Shown: positions 32,781 through 42,330, numbered from the stretch's first letter. The stretch: 64,000 nucleotides of DNA from Akkermansia muciniphila (GCA_945900785.1 CAMDJM010000002.1:1-64000); one strand, 5' to 3'. Translations and numbers: made by a program. The notes: generated from the sequence alone by a model not told the origin.

Positions 32781-33895
32781 CTTTACCTGATCTGAAATCT
32801 GATGCCTGCCGCCTGCTCCGTGAATTGACAGAAGCCCACGGCGTGCCCGGGGCGGAGGATGCGGTGCGGCGCATTTTTCTGAGGGAATTGGCAGGCCATG
32901 GCACAGTCCACACGGACCGCCTGGGTAGCGCGGCCGTCGAGCGCCCCTTTGGCGGTTTTGATGATGGGATACCCCGGCCCCGGGTCCTGGTGGCGGGGCA
33001 TTTTGACGAAGTCGGCTTCGCGGTGCAGCAGATCACGGCCAAAGGTTTTTTGAAACTGGTGGCGTTGGGGGGCTGGTGGACCCATACCCTCGTGGCGCAG
33101 CGGGTGCGGATTTTGACTCAATGCGGACAGGAAGTCCTGGGGGTCATCGGCTCGACCCCTCCTCACTTTTTGGGGGAAGGCACCAGGGACAAGGTGCTGC
33201 CGTTGGAGTCCCTGTATGTGGACATTGGAGCGGCCAGCCATGCAGAGGTGGAAGCTTTGGGTGTCGCCTTGGGCGATGCCGTGGCTCCGGACAGTGCCTT
33301 TACCGCCCTGGCCGGAGGAGAACGCTTTGTCGCCAAGGCTTTTGACAACCGCTGCGGAGTAGCAGCGGCGATTCAGACGATGCAGCTTTTGCAGCATGAA
33401 AACCTCCCCTGTCATTTGATCGCTGCGGGCAGTGTTCAGGAGGAAGTGGGCTGCCGGGGCTCCGTTACCCTGGCGGCGTTGACCCGTCCGGATGTCGCCC
33501 TTGTGATGGAAGGCACACCCGCTGACGACACGCCTTGCATGCCGCTGGAGGAAAGTCAGGGGGCCTTGGGAAGTGGCGTGCAAATCCGCGTGCTGGACCC
33601 CACCGCCATCATGAACCGCCGCTTGGTCGAACTCGTCACGGATACTGCGCGCGCCGCCGGCATCCCCCACCAACTGGCCGTCCGCCGCAGCGGGGGCACG
33701 GATGCCCGGTCCTATCAATTTCATCAAACCGGCGTCCCCTGCATCGTCCTGGCCCCGCCTGCCCGCTATATCCACAGCCACAATAGCATCCTGCATCTGG
33801 AGGACTACCTGAATACAGTCCGGCTCACCGCCGCCGTCATCCGCCGCCTTGATGCGAAAACGGTAGCTCAACTCACAAACTGGACCGGCGACTGA
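32777..33895 (+). CDS. M42 family aminopeptidase/glutamyl aminopeptidase-like
   Basis: A 372-residue metallopeptidase of the M42/PepA-type family. Metal and catalytic motifs: AGHFDEVGF (His and the Asp-Glu pair), FDNRCG (bridging Asp), VQEEVGCRGS (catalytic Glu-Glu), VMEGTPADD, and the C-terminal IHSHNSI His. It would trim N-terminal residues from peptides in the cytoplasm, in a dodecameric shell in known members. Length is normal. ATG at 32777 rather than GTG at 32768. It converges with the pilin gene, with a terminator-like hairpin between them. Confidence 0.9.
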   Translation: MTLPDLKSDACRLLRELTEAHGVPGAEDAVRRIFLRELAGHGTVHTDRLGSAAVERPFGGFDDGIPRPRVLVAGHFDEVGFAVQQITAKGFLKLVALGGWWTHTLVAQRVRILTQCGQEVLGVIGSTPPHFLGEGTRDKVLPLESLYVDIGAASHAEVEALGVALGDAVAPDSAFTALAGGERFVAKAFDNRCGVAAAIQTMQLLQHENLPCHLIAAGSVQEEVGCRGSVTLAALTRPDVALVMEGTPADDTPCMPLEESQGALGSGVQIRVLDPTAIMNRRLVELVTDTARAAGIPHQLAVRRSGGTDARSYQFHQTGVPCIVLAPPARYIHSHNSILHLEDYLNTVRLTAAVIRRLDAKTVAQLTNWTGD

Positions 33896-33954
33896 TCCCA
33901 AAACCAAGCCTTGCCTTTCCCAAAACCAATTTCTTCCCTCCAATACAGCAAAAG

Positions 33955-33978
33955 CCCCGCTGGATGGCTCCAGCGGGG
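33955..33978 (-). terminator. Rho-independent terminator after the pilin gene
   Basis: A 10-bp perfect stem CCCCGCTGGA / TCCAGCGGGG with a 4-base loop. On the minus strand it is followed by CTTTTG, fitting the end of the pilin transcript 43 bases beyond its stop. On the plus strand only TCTT follows, so termination of the peptidase transcript is less sure. Confidence 0.7.
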
Positions 33979-34021
33979 GTCTTCATTAAACCATCAGGGG
34001 TAAAACCCTTACAGATTCAGA

Positions 34022-34408
34022 TCAGGGGATCACGAGGATACCGGCTGTGTCAGCAGCGGCGAGGCCGCCGATCAGCGCGATGGCGGCAGTGACTTCAGCA
34101 GCGGCCATAGGAGCAGCGAAGCTGCTGCTGGCAAAGGTGCCGCCTCCGGTGATGCCGGTCGTGGCGGTCACAGCAGTGATCGCGGTAGCTTTCGTGTAGG
34201 AAGTCTGGTTACCAGCAGCGCGGGCAGCGTTGAAGGTGGAGACGATGGCTTGAGCGTTACGGCGGTTTTTGGCGCCGTCCGCTTGGCCGAAGATGCCGGA
34301 CATCGCAGGAATGGCGATGGCGGCGATGATGCCGATGACGGCGATCACGACGAGCAATTCAACGAGGGAGAATCCTTTTTTGGTCTTGGTAACGATCAGA
34401 TTTTTCAT
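34022..34408 (-). CDS. Type IV pilin-like / type II secretion pseudopilin
   Basis: A 128-residue prepilin. The leader MKNLIVTKTKKG is followed by the methylation-site consensus FSLVELLVVIAVIGIIAAIA (cleavage after Gly12, Glu at +5), the single hydrophobic helix, and then a Gly/Ala/Thr-rich small globular domain (TAITAVTATTGITGG, AAEVTAAIALIGGLAAADTA). No Cys pair. Prepilin peptidase would process it for assembly in a pseudopilus or pilus. It is a single gene with a strong-looking AT-rich upstream region and its own terminator, as expected for an abundant product. Verrucomicrobia carry many such orphan prepilins. Confidence 0.88.
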   Translation of the reverse strand: MKNLIVTKTKKGFSLVELLVVIAVIGIIAAIAIPAMSGIFGQADGAKNRRNAQAIVSTFNAARAAGNQTSYTKATAITAVTATTGITGGGTFASSSFAAPMAAAEVTAAIALIGGLAAADTAGILVIP

Positions 34409-34780
34409 TTTGGTTTTTTCAGTCTGGTTTAGTTGATTATGGTCCTTGTGGACGTTTTAAACTTAAACCATTAAATCAGTTCATCAATTATTTTTTCCAT
34501 AATTTTCATAAAAAAGGTTTCCGGCGTTTTTAGCTGTTAAAATACATTTCGATGATTGAATTTGTTTAGTTTTCTCGGCGACGTTTTGTCCCCAGCGCGC
34601 TCCCTTTCAGGTTTAGACCCGTTGGGTCAATTTTCAGTTTGGAATAATGCTCCAGTCTGGATCTGTGTCTGGAACACGGAGGCATTTCAGGTGGACGGCG
34701 CCTATTCCGGAGCGTAACTTGGCCATTCCCCATTCCGTTCCCTTTCCACGTTTATTTCTCCCTGCCCCCTGCCCCAGCCA
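34409..34780 (-). promoter_or_regulatory. AT-rich upstream region of the pilin gene
   Basis: 372 bases with no gene. The 150 bases next to the pilin ATG (about 34420-34570) are strikingly AT-rich in this GC-rich genome, with A/T runs typical of UP elements. I could not settle on one -35/-10 pair. The right part (34600-34780) is ordinary and probably holds the promoter of the histidinol-phosphatase gene. Confidence 0.5.
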
Positions 34781-35632
34781 ATGAGTGCCTCTGTCCGCCC
34801 GGTTTACTATGATTCCCACATGCACACTCCTCTGTGCAAGCATGCCCATGGCGAGCCGGAGGAATATGCCGAAACAGCCATTCAACGGGGTTTAAAGGGG
34901 ATCATCTTTACCTGCCACAGCCCGATGCCGGATGGCTGGTGGCATCAGGTGCGCATGGATATTTCGCAATTGGACGGGTATTTGGCCATGGTGGACCGCA
35001 CCGCGAAGGCCTATGCAGGTCGCTTGGACGTGCGCGTGGGGATGGAAATGGACTTTTTCCCAGGTTTTGAATGGTGGGTGGAGTCCCTTAATGAACGCTG
35101 CGAGTTCCACCATGTGCTGGGCTCGGTCCATTTCTTTGGAGCGGATTATAAGGCGAAATTCTGGAAAGGCGACCTGCTTGGTTTTCAAAAGCAATACTTT
35201 TCCCATCTCGCCGAGAGCGCGGAGACGGGCTTGTTTGACACGCTCGCCCATCCAGATTTGGTGAAAAATCACCAGCCCGGCGACTTTGAGTTCGAAAAAA
35301 TCGCAGAACACCTGGGCAGCTGTCTGGACCGGATCGCCGCCACCGGAGTCGCCATGGAACTGAACACTTCCGGCCGGCTGAAAGCCGTTCCTCAATTCAA
35401 TCCCGGTCCAGAAATGCTGCTGATGATGCAGGAACGGAATATCCCTGTGGTCATTGGGAGCGACAGCCACCGGCCCCACCGGGTGGGAGATCAATTTGAG
35501 GATGCCTTGGACTCCCTGGAGGCAGCTGGCTATACAAAAGTGTCCCACTTCCTCGCCCGGAAGCGGGTCGATACCCTCATCGCCGAAGTCCGGACCAGTC
35601 TTGCCTCCATTCCGGCGGCGGTGGAGGCCTGA
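34781..35632 (+). CDS. PHP-domain histidinol-phosphatase-like enzyme
   Basis: A 283-residue PHP-family phosphoesterase of the HisJ/HisK type: YYDSHMHTPLCKHAHGEPEEY (metal-binding HxH), GLKGIIFTCHSP, VRVGMEMDFFPG, HHVLGSVHFFG, TLAHPDLVK, MELNTSG and IGSDSHRPHRVG. These supply the trinuclear metal site. The probable reaction is histidinol phosphate to histidinol in histidine synthesis; no other his gene is nearby, so another phosphate ester is possible. Length is normal. Cytoplasmic. Confidence 0.86.
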   Translation: MSASVRPVYYDSHMHTPLCKHAHGEPEEYAETAIQRGLKGIIFTCHSPMPDGWWHQVRMDISQLDGYLAMVDRTAKAYAGRLDVRVGMEMDFFPGFEWWVESLNERCEFHHVLGSVHFFGADYKAKFWKGDLLGFQKQYFSHLAESAETGLFDTLAHPDLVKNHQPGDFEFEKIAEHLGSCLDRIAATGVAMELNTSGRLKAVPQFNPGPEMLLMMQERNIPVVIGSDSHRPHRVGDQFEDALDSLEAAGYTKVSHFLARKRVDTLIAEVRTSLASIPAAVEA

Positions 35633-35652
35633 TTCCGGGGGCGCTGGGCGGG

Positions 35653-36135
35653 TTATTCAAAAACCACCTTTAATTTTCCGGGTTTCGGGGCCGCCGCTTC
35701 GCCCAAGCTTTCCGCCAAATGGCCCAGCCGGGCGGGAATTGCTGTTGTAGCAGGAGCGGCCGCGGCGGGGGCCCCAGCTTCCAAGGCGGCCTTCAACGCG
35801 CCTTCCACCATTTGACCACAATGGATTTTCATGGGCGGCAGGGGCCCCAGGGGGGTGGACATTTCGGCGGCCGATAACAAGCGGGCTTCGGCCACGGTGC
35901 GGCCTTTGAGCATCTCAGTAGCCATGCTGGCAACGGCGATGGCGGTTTGGCAGCCAAAACTTTGGAAAGAGGCCCGGTCAATCACCTTTTGCCCGTCCTT
36001 TTCGGTAAATTTCAGCCACATGCGCACCATGTCCCCGCACTCCGGGCTGCCCACCGTGCCCACGGCATCGGCATCGGTCATTTCGCCAAGGTTTCGGGGA
36101 TTCGAGATCGCGTTGTTGAGTTCCTGTTCGTTCAT
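35653..36135 (-). CDS. IscU/NifU-N-like iron-sulfur scaffold protein
   Basis: A 160-residue protein with the IscU/NifU N-terminal fold: SPECGDMVRMWLKF (Cys33, Asp35), SFGCQTAIAVASMATEMLKG (Cys62), and PPMKIHCGQMVEGALKAAL (Cys106). All three cluster-binding cysteines and the Asp are kept. A low-complexity Ala/Pro tail (about 118-160) is extra. It assembles Fe-S clusters in the cytoplasm. It is the last gene of a minus-strand cluster with a small membrane protein and a Cys-rich rhodanese protein; no IscS or HscBA is nearby. The start at 36135 removes an upstream extension without family features. Confidence 0.9.
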   Translation of the reverse strand: MNEQELNNAISNPRNLGEMTDADAVGTVGSPECGDMVRMWLKFTEKDGQKVIDRASFQSFGCQTAIAVASMATEMLKGRTVAEARLLSAAEMSTPLGPLPPMKIHCGQMVEGALKAALEAGAPAAAAPATTAIPARLGHLAESLGEAAAPKPGKLKVVFE

Positions 36136-36181
36136 GAATAGCGGGCGGGGGAATAGTTTAAAGGCAGGACATCCCACTCCA

Positions 36182-36460
36182 TCAATGAAGATTTATGAAA
36201 GTCAGGGAATAGAGTAAAAGGCCATTTGCCATGAACGCAACACCGGCAATCCAAGGCGGACGTTCGCGGATCAGAAGGCCCGCCAGGCAGAGCAGCATAC
36301 TCAGGACAGCCAGGATTAAGGAGATCAAACCGGGCAGGAAGGCACTAATTTGATATTCCAGGCGCAATAATACCGCCCCACAAATGATAGGCACGGCAAG
36401 TGCCACCACAGACAGAACGGGGGGTCTTCCAGAACGGGATGGGATCGGCCGGTTCTTCAT
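36182..36460 (-). CDS. Small membrane protein
   Basis: A 92-residue protein with a basic, Pro-rich N-terminus (MKNRPIPSRSGRPP) and three hydrophobic segments (LSVVALAVPIICGAVL, ISAFLPGLISLILAVLSMLL, WIAGVAFMANGLLLYSLTF). No family recognised. It sits between the rhodanese gene (22-base gap) and the IscU-like gene (46-base gap) on the same strand, suggesting an operon, but no functional link can be read from the sequence. Confidence 0.65.
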   Translation of the reverse strand: MKNRPIPSRSGRPPVLSVVALAVPIICGAVLLRLEYQISAFLPGLISLILAVLSMLLCLAGLLIRERPPWIAGVAFMANGLLLYSLTFINLH

Positions 36461-36482
36461 GGTTCCAATGGGGACATGTCAA

Positions 36483-37043
36483 TCACTCCAATTCCAATTT
36501 ATACCGCCGCATGGAAGGATCCACGTCGGTGCTCCAGGCATCAATGCCGCCGGCGAGGGCTTTGACGTTTTGAAAGCCGTGACCGGTCAGATAGGCCGCC
36601 GCATCCAGGCTTTGCAGGCCGCGATGACAGTAGACCACGATGGCTTGGGTTTTTTCCCCGGTGTGGAAAAAATCCTGAAGCAGCGGCTGGGTCATGAGTT
36701 CCGCACCGGGAAGACGCACCGCTTCAAATTCCTCGCGGGACCGGACATCAAGGAGGCGCGGAGGGACGGCCAAGGCCAGCGCGGCTTGCAGGTCCTTGGC
36801 GGAAATCTGCATGGCGGCATCGTTTTCCTGGCTGGCCAGCAGGTGGGCGATGGCTTCCTCCACGGGCATGTCGTCATTCCGGGCGCAGACCTGACCCAGA
36901 GTTTCATCCAGCTGAAAGCCGCAGCTGGCGCAGCCACCGACATGATATTTAGCAAAGAGGGCGCGCCGGGCCCCGGGGAAGGCTTCGAGCAGCGCGCCCA
37001 TGGTCAAACCGGGATGGAGGGGGGATTCAGCGATAGCAGACAT
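36483..37043 (-). CDS. DUF1858-like Cys-rich domain fused to rhodanese domain
   Basis: A 186-residue protein. Residues 8-75 resemble the DUF1858/ScdA-N-type domain: HPGLTMGALLEAFPGARRAL, then the Cys pair in VGGCASCGFQ (Cys38, Cys41) and Cys53. Residues 80-186 are a rhodanese domain: ISAKDLQAAL, LLDVRSREEFEAVRLPGAEL, active-site Cys139 in VVYCHRGLQSLDAA, and GFQNVKALAGGIDAWSTDVD. It would carry persulfide sulfur. With the IscU-like protein in the same cluster, sulfur delivery to Fe-S assembly is a reasonable inference. It is divergent from pssA with an 85-base gap. Confidence 0.85.
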   Translation of the reverse strand: MSAIAESPLHPGLTMGALLEAFPGARRALFAKYHVGGCASCGFQLDETLGQVCARNDDMPVEEAIAHLLASQENDAAMQISAKDLQAALALAVPPRLLDVRSREEFEAVRLPGAELMTQPLLQDFFHTGEKTQAIVVYCHRGLQSLDAAAYLTGHGFQNVKALAGGIDAWSTDVDPSMRRYKLELE

Positions 37044-37128
37044 AAGGTGGATTTTCCTCTTTCCGGCACGATAGCCGCGCCTAGGCTGGGGTCAACCCGG
37101 TCGCGCCCGCCCGGCCCGCCCTTTCCTC

Positions 37129-37947
37129 ATGAATCAGGACCTACCTAAAATCCACTTCTGGCCAAACTTTATGACCGCCGGGAATCTTTTCTGCGGTTTT
37201 TATGCGATGCTGCTGCTCCGCCATGATCCGGCCCCGGCGGCGGTTTACACCGCCATCTGGCTGATTCTCGGGGCCTGTCTGTTCGACCTCCTTGATGGCC
37301 GCATCGCCCGCGCCATTGGGGAAGAATCGCCCTTTGGCCGGGAATTCGACTCGCTGGCGGACATTGTCAGCTTTGGCGTGGCTCCAGCGTTTTTGATGCA
37401 TCATCTGGTGCTGGACCACATTGATATTGAGAGCAATGACCGGGCGGGGTGGTTCATCGCCTTTGCCTACATCCTGTGCGGGGCGATCCGGCTGGCGCGC
37501 TTCAATTGCGTCTCGGCTGCCGCTCCAAATGGCAAACCCAGCCATGACTTTACCGGATGCCCCATCCCCGCAGCCGCCGGAGTCATCTGTTCCATCACCC
37601 TGCTGCTGGATGATTTCAACAAAAAACAAATCGAGCTGGGGGTGTGGAAGTGGTGTCTGCCAGCCTTGCTGATGTTGCTCTCCTTTCTCATGGTCAGCAC
37701 CGTGAAGTATCCCAGCTTCAAGGGCCTCTCATGGAAGACCAAGCGCACCATCCCCTGGTTCCTCGGGGCCGTAATGCTGGTGGGCATCGTCGCCTACAAA
37801 CCCAAGATCATGGTCGCGGTCCTGTTTATTGGCTATCTCTTTTACGGCCTGATCCGCCCCTGGGTCAGCCGGAAATGGCAACGCGAAATTGAGGACGATC
37901 CTGACGAACCAGGGGAGGATGAGGATGAAACCCCCGCCGCCTCCTAG
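37129..37947 (+). CDS. pssA: CDP-diacylglycerol-serine O-phosphatidyltransferase
   Basis: Makes phosphatidylserine from CDP-diacylglycerol and serine at the inner membrane, on the route to phosphatidylethanolamine. The 272-residue protein has the CDP-alcohol phosphotransferase motif D53xxD56G-xx-AR61-x8-G70-xxx-D74-xxx-D78, preceded by WPNFMTAGNLFCGFYAM, and about eight hydrophobic segments. The acidic C-terminus (DDPDEPGEDEDE) is variable in the family. The serine rather than glycerol-phosphate specificity follows from the N-terminal NFMTAGNLFCGF pattern. No decarboxylase gene is adjacent. Confidence 0.92.
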   Translation: MNQDLPKIHFWPNFMTAGNLFCGFYAMLLLRHDPAPAAVYTAIWLILGACLFDLLDGRIARAIGEESPFGREFDSLADIVSFGVAPAFLMHHLVLDHIDIESNDRAGWFIAFAYILCGAIRLARFNCVSAAAPNGKPSHDFTGCPIPAAAGVICSITLLLDDFNKKQIELGVWKWCLPALLMLLSFLMVSTVKYPSFKGLSWKTKRTIPWFLGAVMLVGIVAYKPKIMVAVLFIGYLFYGLIRPWVSRKWQREIEDDPDEPGEDEDETPAAS

Positions 37948-38061
37948 CGCAGCACGTCTGCATTGAAGGACCGGGAATCCGCTGATTTATGTTGAGGAAT
38001 AGCCTTTTGATTCCACCTACGGATAGGCCGGGTGAATCACCCATTGTCCCAGCGCGGGAGT

Positions 38062-39522
38062 TCACCGGGCGACTGGTGTGCCGGTGGGATCAACCGCAGT
38101 GACCGTCAGGCATACCAAGGTGACAAAACCTTCCGGCTGCGGGGAATCCACCACAAACAATGCGGTAGACCGGTCAGGAAGCCAAACTTCGTAGCTCGTT
38201 TTGAATGATTGGATCCCCGGAACCGTAACGCCGGGAACATTGGTGCTTTGCAATCCAAGGACGTCCATTCCACCTGGCATGTTTTTCTTTTCCAGCACCA
38301 TCAGGCTAATCAAACCATCCACCCTGAACAGTTCACCGGAAGGCGTCGCTTTGATATTCTGTCTTAGACCCACGTTATTTTCCTGCTTGGGCCGCCCGCC
38401 GATTTCATCGGTCATTTCTATCATGGCTTCCTGACCCGCCCGGCAGATAAGGCTCGGTGCGGTGTAAACGGTTCCGGGCGAGGCTTCCACCGATTTTAGA
38501 AATGCTACCAATTCGGCCGTAGCCATCACCAGCCCGCCCGCCTCATCAAACCCAAGGGGCAGGAGGCGTCTGGGAAGTCTCAAATATGTGTTTGTCAAAA
38601 AATATTGATCCGGTGTTTTACCAGCAAGTATGTCCAATCTGATCGCCAGCTGCATTTGCTTTCCAGGAGCAGCCAAAAGGGTGACCGTGGGAGGAACCGA
38701 AGAGAACGTAGCACTCTCGCCTTCTGCTAAATGTATTCCAAAATTTCTGGAAAGCTTCGCCGCTGTGGCGTTTCCCTCGGGATACGGCCCCGCATTTACG
38801 TCACCTGCCAGAAAATCAGCTGGGACCCGGTATTCCTGCACTACCGGTGGCCCCGTCTGGTTTGACAATCCCAGTGGGATGTTGGGATGTCCCACCGCCA
38901 GGCCTGAACCCTGTATCACCCGGCCATACAATGAACAGGTTTCAAGGTAACGCCGGACGGTCATGGGGGCCTTTTCCGGTGTGTAAACCAGCGGGTCAAT
39001 AGTTATTGCGTCAGGTGAATTGACGGTGGAAAACGTGAGTTGATCCAGCTCAGGCCGTCTGAAGGCATTCTCAAATTTAATCGCTTCCTCGAGCCGAAGT
39101 AAGGCCTGGGAGATGGGCAGGCCTTGCGGGCTGATGTCCACATAGTAGCGCGACAACAACTTCTCCACATCCGGCGCTTCTGTTCCAGCCGGTAGAGCCG
39201 CTGCCACAGGTTTGATCAACCGCTTCGTTATTCCGGGCGGTCCAGGCTTTTGGAACTCCGCGTCCGGCGCAGCATTCAGATCATCCATGGTGATCGTGAC
39301 CCGCGCTTCCTCAGGCGGCCTGACAGTCAACAGACCAGCACCCAACACGAGGGCGATCAGCTTGAAAAGCGGACGCTTCCGGACGGGAGGCAGGGGCGGA
39401 GCGAGAGCTTCCAGACCGGCGTGGAGCCGGGCCGTTTCCGCGAAGGCCCAGCAGGCGGCTGGATCGCCTGTGAGGGCTTCCGTCAGGCGATCATGGGCGG
39501 AAAGCCTCCAGGGCTTCATCAA
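38062..39522 (-). CDS. Anti-sigma-like transmembrane protein, frameshifted near its 5' end
   Basis: The intact frame gives 486 residues: a short cytoplasmic region (LSAHDRLTEALTGDPAACWA), a membrane segment (RPLFKLIALVLGAGLLTV), and a long periplasmic part with no firm family (segments such as VEKLLSRYYVDISPQGLPIS). A better start lies at 39565: ATG there reads MNETAVLDELISRHFDEALE then hits TGA in a different frame. Joining the two gives a continuous anti-sigma-like N-terminus, so a one-base indel in the run at 39497-39510 probably broke the gene. The 39565 start overlaps the sigma-fragment stop by 8 bases, typical of coupled sigma/anti-sigma genes. Translation from TTG/ATG at 39522/39519 may still give a shorter protein. 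Confidence 0.6.
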   Translation of the reverse strand: MMKPWRLSAHDRLTEALTGDPAACWAFAETARLHAGLEALAPPLPPVRKRPLFKLIALVLGAGLLTVRPPEEARVTITMDDLNAAPDAEFQKPGPPGITKRLIKPVAAALPAGTEAPDVEKLLSRYYVDISPQGLPISQALLRLEEAIKFENAFRRPELDQLTFSTVNSPDAITIDPLVYTPEKAPMTVRRYLETCSLYGRVIQGSGLAVGHPNIPLGLSNQTGPPVVQEYRVPADFLAGDVNAGPYPEGNATAAKLSRNFGIHLAEGESATFSSVPPTVTLLAAPGKQMQLAIRLDILAGKTPDQYFLTNTYLRLPRRLLPLGFDEAGGLVMATAELVAFLKSVEASPGTVYTAPSLICRAGQEAMIEMTDEIGGRPKQENNVGLRQNIKATPSGELFRVDGLISLMVLEKKNMPGGMDVLGLQSTNVPGVTVPGIQSFKTSYEVWLPDRSTALFVVDSPQPEGFVTLVCLTVTAVDPTGTPVAR

Positions 39523-39557
39523 AGTGGCGCGAGATCAATTCATCCAACACAGCGGTT

Positions 39558-39917
39558 TCATTCATGGCGGGAGGGGAGGGCGTAGGCGTTGGGGAGCAGC
39601 GGGGGACCAGGCTTGGCATCCGGAGAGGTGTCAGGGCAGATTTCACCGGTATCCCGGGCGGGCGGTGCCGGCTGGAAATCCTCGTTTTCCAACCGGGTGG
39701 TGATGCAGCGGTGGAGGCTTCGGCGCAGGCGGCTGAGGATTTGGTGGATCGCCTTGAGGCTGCTGCCCGTGGCCTGGGCGATTTCTCCGCAGGGATGGCG
39801 GAAATCGTAACGGGCTGTCAGGATGTGGCGGGAGCGGGGAGGCAGGCTTTCCAGGCACAATTGCAGCGCCGCCTCACGGGCTGCGCTCCAGGTAAACCGT
39901 GCCCGCTGCCTCGGCAT
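39558..39917 (-). pseudogene. ECF sigma factor remnant (region 4 only)
   Basis: The frame keeps a complete sigma-70 region 4: AAREAALQLCLESLPPRSRH, ILTARYDFRHPCGEIAQATG, SSLKAIHQILSRLRRSLHRC, with the helix-turn-helix intact, and a variable tail. Region 2, needed for core binding and -10 recognition, is absent: the frame meets a stop just upstream of 39917. Instead the 5' side fuses into the 3' end of a secreted-protein gene (39874-40263), so a deletion has probably joined two genes around 39885-39900. The fragment should not work as a sigma factor. Confidence 0.72.
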
Positions 39918-40263
39918 CGGCAGGATTCACACCCGCCAAGGGAAGAGCACGGGCTTCAAAAAGCACCAGGCCGACCTCCCCTTCCACCAGTGGCACATTC
40001 AGTTTGGATGTGGCCCCGGCATCCCAGGGATGGGCCGGCGGCTGGGGCAGGACCAGCCGCTGGACGCTGGTAAAAGTGCGGCCTTCCACTAGCACCGTCT
40101 CCGCCGTAGCGCCCTGAACCGCAGCGCGTCCAGCGAACACCTTCACGTCTGGTGAAGGCAGCATTTCCCGTCCACCCGGAGGCAATTCTGCCGCTTCAAG
40201 GCTCAGATGCAGAAAAAAAGCCGCCGCTACCGTGATCATGATAGTCCTGGAAAACATTCGCAT
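39874..40263 (-). CDS. Secreted protein, probably truncated at its 3' end
   Basis: A 129-residue product with a signal peptide (MRMFSRTIMITVAAAFFLHL to about residue 24), then a mature part with TVLVEGRTFTSVQRLVLPQP and VPLVEGEVGLVLFEARALPL. It ends LERSP where the sequence changes to the sigma-factor frame, so the original C-terminus is likely lost. A GTG at 40278 is an alternative start. No family recognised. It faces away from metK; the 182 bases between them hold both promoters. Confidence 0.5.
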   Translation of the reverse strand: MRMFSRTIMITVAAAFFLHLSLEAAELPPGGREMLPSPDVKVFAGRAAVQGATAETVLVEGRTFTSVQRLVLPQPPAHPWDAGATSKLNVPLVEGEVGLVLFEARALPLAGVNPADAEAAGTVYLERSP

Positions 40264-40308
40264 GCCGCACCCAAGCACACACCTCTTTCCCGGGAACCTT
40301 CAAAAATT

Positions 40309-40377
40309 GATGACGCCGTGTCATCATTTCCCCATTGACCCGCCAATCCTGATTGCCATATATCAACGTATCATGAT
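40309..40377. promoter_or_regulatory. metK upstream region with two dyads
   Basis: GATGAC (40309-40314) and GTCATC (40320-40325) form a perfect 6-bp inverted repeat. ATCAACGTATCATGAT (40362-40377) is an imperfect dyad of the ATCA-N8-TGAT type. Either could be an operator for a methionine-cycle repressor. I could not fold a known SAM riboswitch class from this leader. Weak evidence. Confidence 0.25.
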
Positions 40378-40445
40378 GCGTCGTTATGTTCTCCCTCCTG
40401 GGAAGCGCCGCATCTGCCCACCCTTCAACGAACCTACTGCAGCCC

Positions 40446-41618
<1,173 letters not shown>

Positions 41619-41653
41619 ATAACCCCTTTCAGGACCATCCATCCCGAGCCCGC

Positions 41654-41688
41654 AATCCCCGGATGCCGCCAGGCGTCCGGGGATTTTT
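41654..41688 (+). terminator. Rho-independent terminator of metK
   Basis: Stem AATCCCCGGA (41654-41663) with TCCGGGGATT (41676-41685), with an inner GCC/GGC pairing in the loop, followed directly by T residues (five Ts in all, 41684-41688). Confidence 0.85.
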
Positions 41689-41736
41689 CACGTCTGGTCC
41701 TCCACTGGCCGATGCCCATGGGAAGCAGGTCCACTT

Positions 41737-42330
41737 TCACGGCCTCCGGAAATAGGCCACCATCCGCCAGCCCAGCAGGACAGCCGTGACGAGACCAAGG
41801 AGAAGCGGCCAAGTGGCATCCGATTTCACAATCAGATAGTAGTGCAGCACTCCGGCGATGGTGATATAATAGGTGGCGCGGTGGAGCTGATTCCACCGGG
41901 GAGCGCCGAGACGCTTGATCATGGCATTCGTGGAAGTGATAGCGAGCGGCACCATGAGGAGAAAAGCAAACATGCCGAGGGCGATGAACGGGCGCTGGGT
42001 GACATCCCCGGGAACCGTCAGGAGCTGCCAGTTGCGGTCGAACGCCAGATAAGTGAGGAAATGGGCCAGGCCATAGAAAAAGGCGTAGAGCCCGATGAGC
42101 CGGCGGTGCTTCAGCAGCCAGTTCCAACCGGCTAGTTTCCTGAGCGGCGTCACCATGAGAGTGAGCAATAAAAAAATGAGGCAGAGCACGCCGGTGGCAC
42201 GGGTGACGAACTCGACAGGATTGGCCCCCAATTTGCCGCGCAGGGCATCGCTCAGGATGAGCAGGGCGGGCAGCAGGCCATTGAAGAAAATGAGTTTCCT
42301 CTGGAAGCGGGAATCGGCAGACAGGGTCAT
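41737..42330 (-). CDS. msrQ: Haem-binding subunit of protein-methionine-sulfoxide reductase
   Basis: Inner-membrane b-haem protein that passes electrons to periplasmic MsrP. The 197-residue product has six hydrophobic segments and the YedZ/MsrQ pattern: FNGLLPALLILSDAL, ATGVLCLIFLLLTLMVTPLR, HRRLIGLYAFFYGLAHFLTY (haem His), LGAPRWNQLHRATYYITIAG, VLHYYLIVKSD. It starts 13 bases after msrP on the same strand, so the two form an operon. Confidence 0.93.
   Translation of the reverse strand: MTLSADSRFQRKLIFFNGLLPALLILSDALRGKLGANPVEFVTRATGVLCLIFLLLTLMVTPLRKLAGWNWLLKHRRLIGLYAFFYGLAHFLTYLAFDRNWQLLTVPGDVTQRPFIALGMFAFLLMVPLAITSTNAMIKRLGAPRWNQLHRATYYITIAGVLHYYLIVKSDATWPLLLGLVTAVLLGWRMVAYFRRP

Noticed and set aside
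33955..33978. Bidirectional terminator
   Set aside because: The U-tract is convincing only on the minus strand; the plus side has just TCTT, so only the pilin transcript is claimed.
40264..40445. SAM riboswitch upstream of metK
   Set aside because: I could not build a SAM-I, SAM-II or SMK-type fold; only simple dyads are visible.
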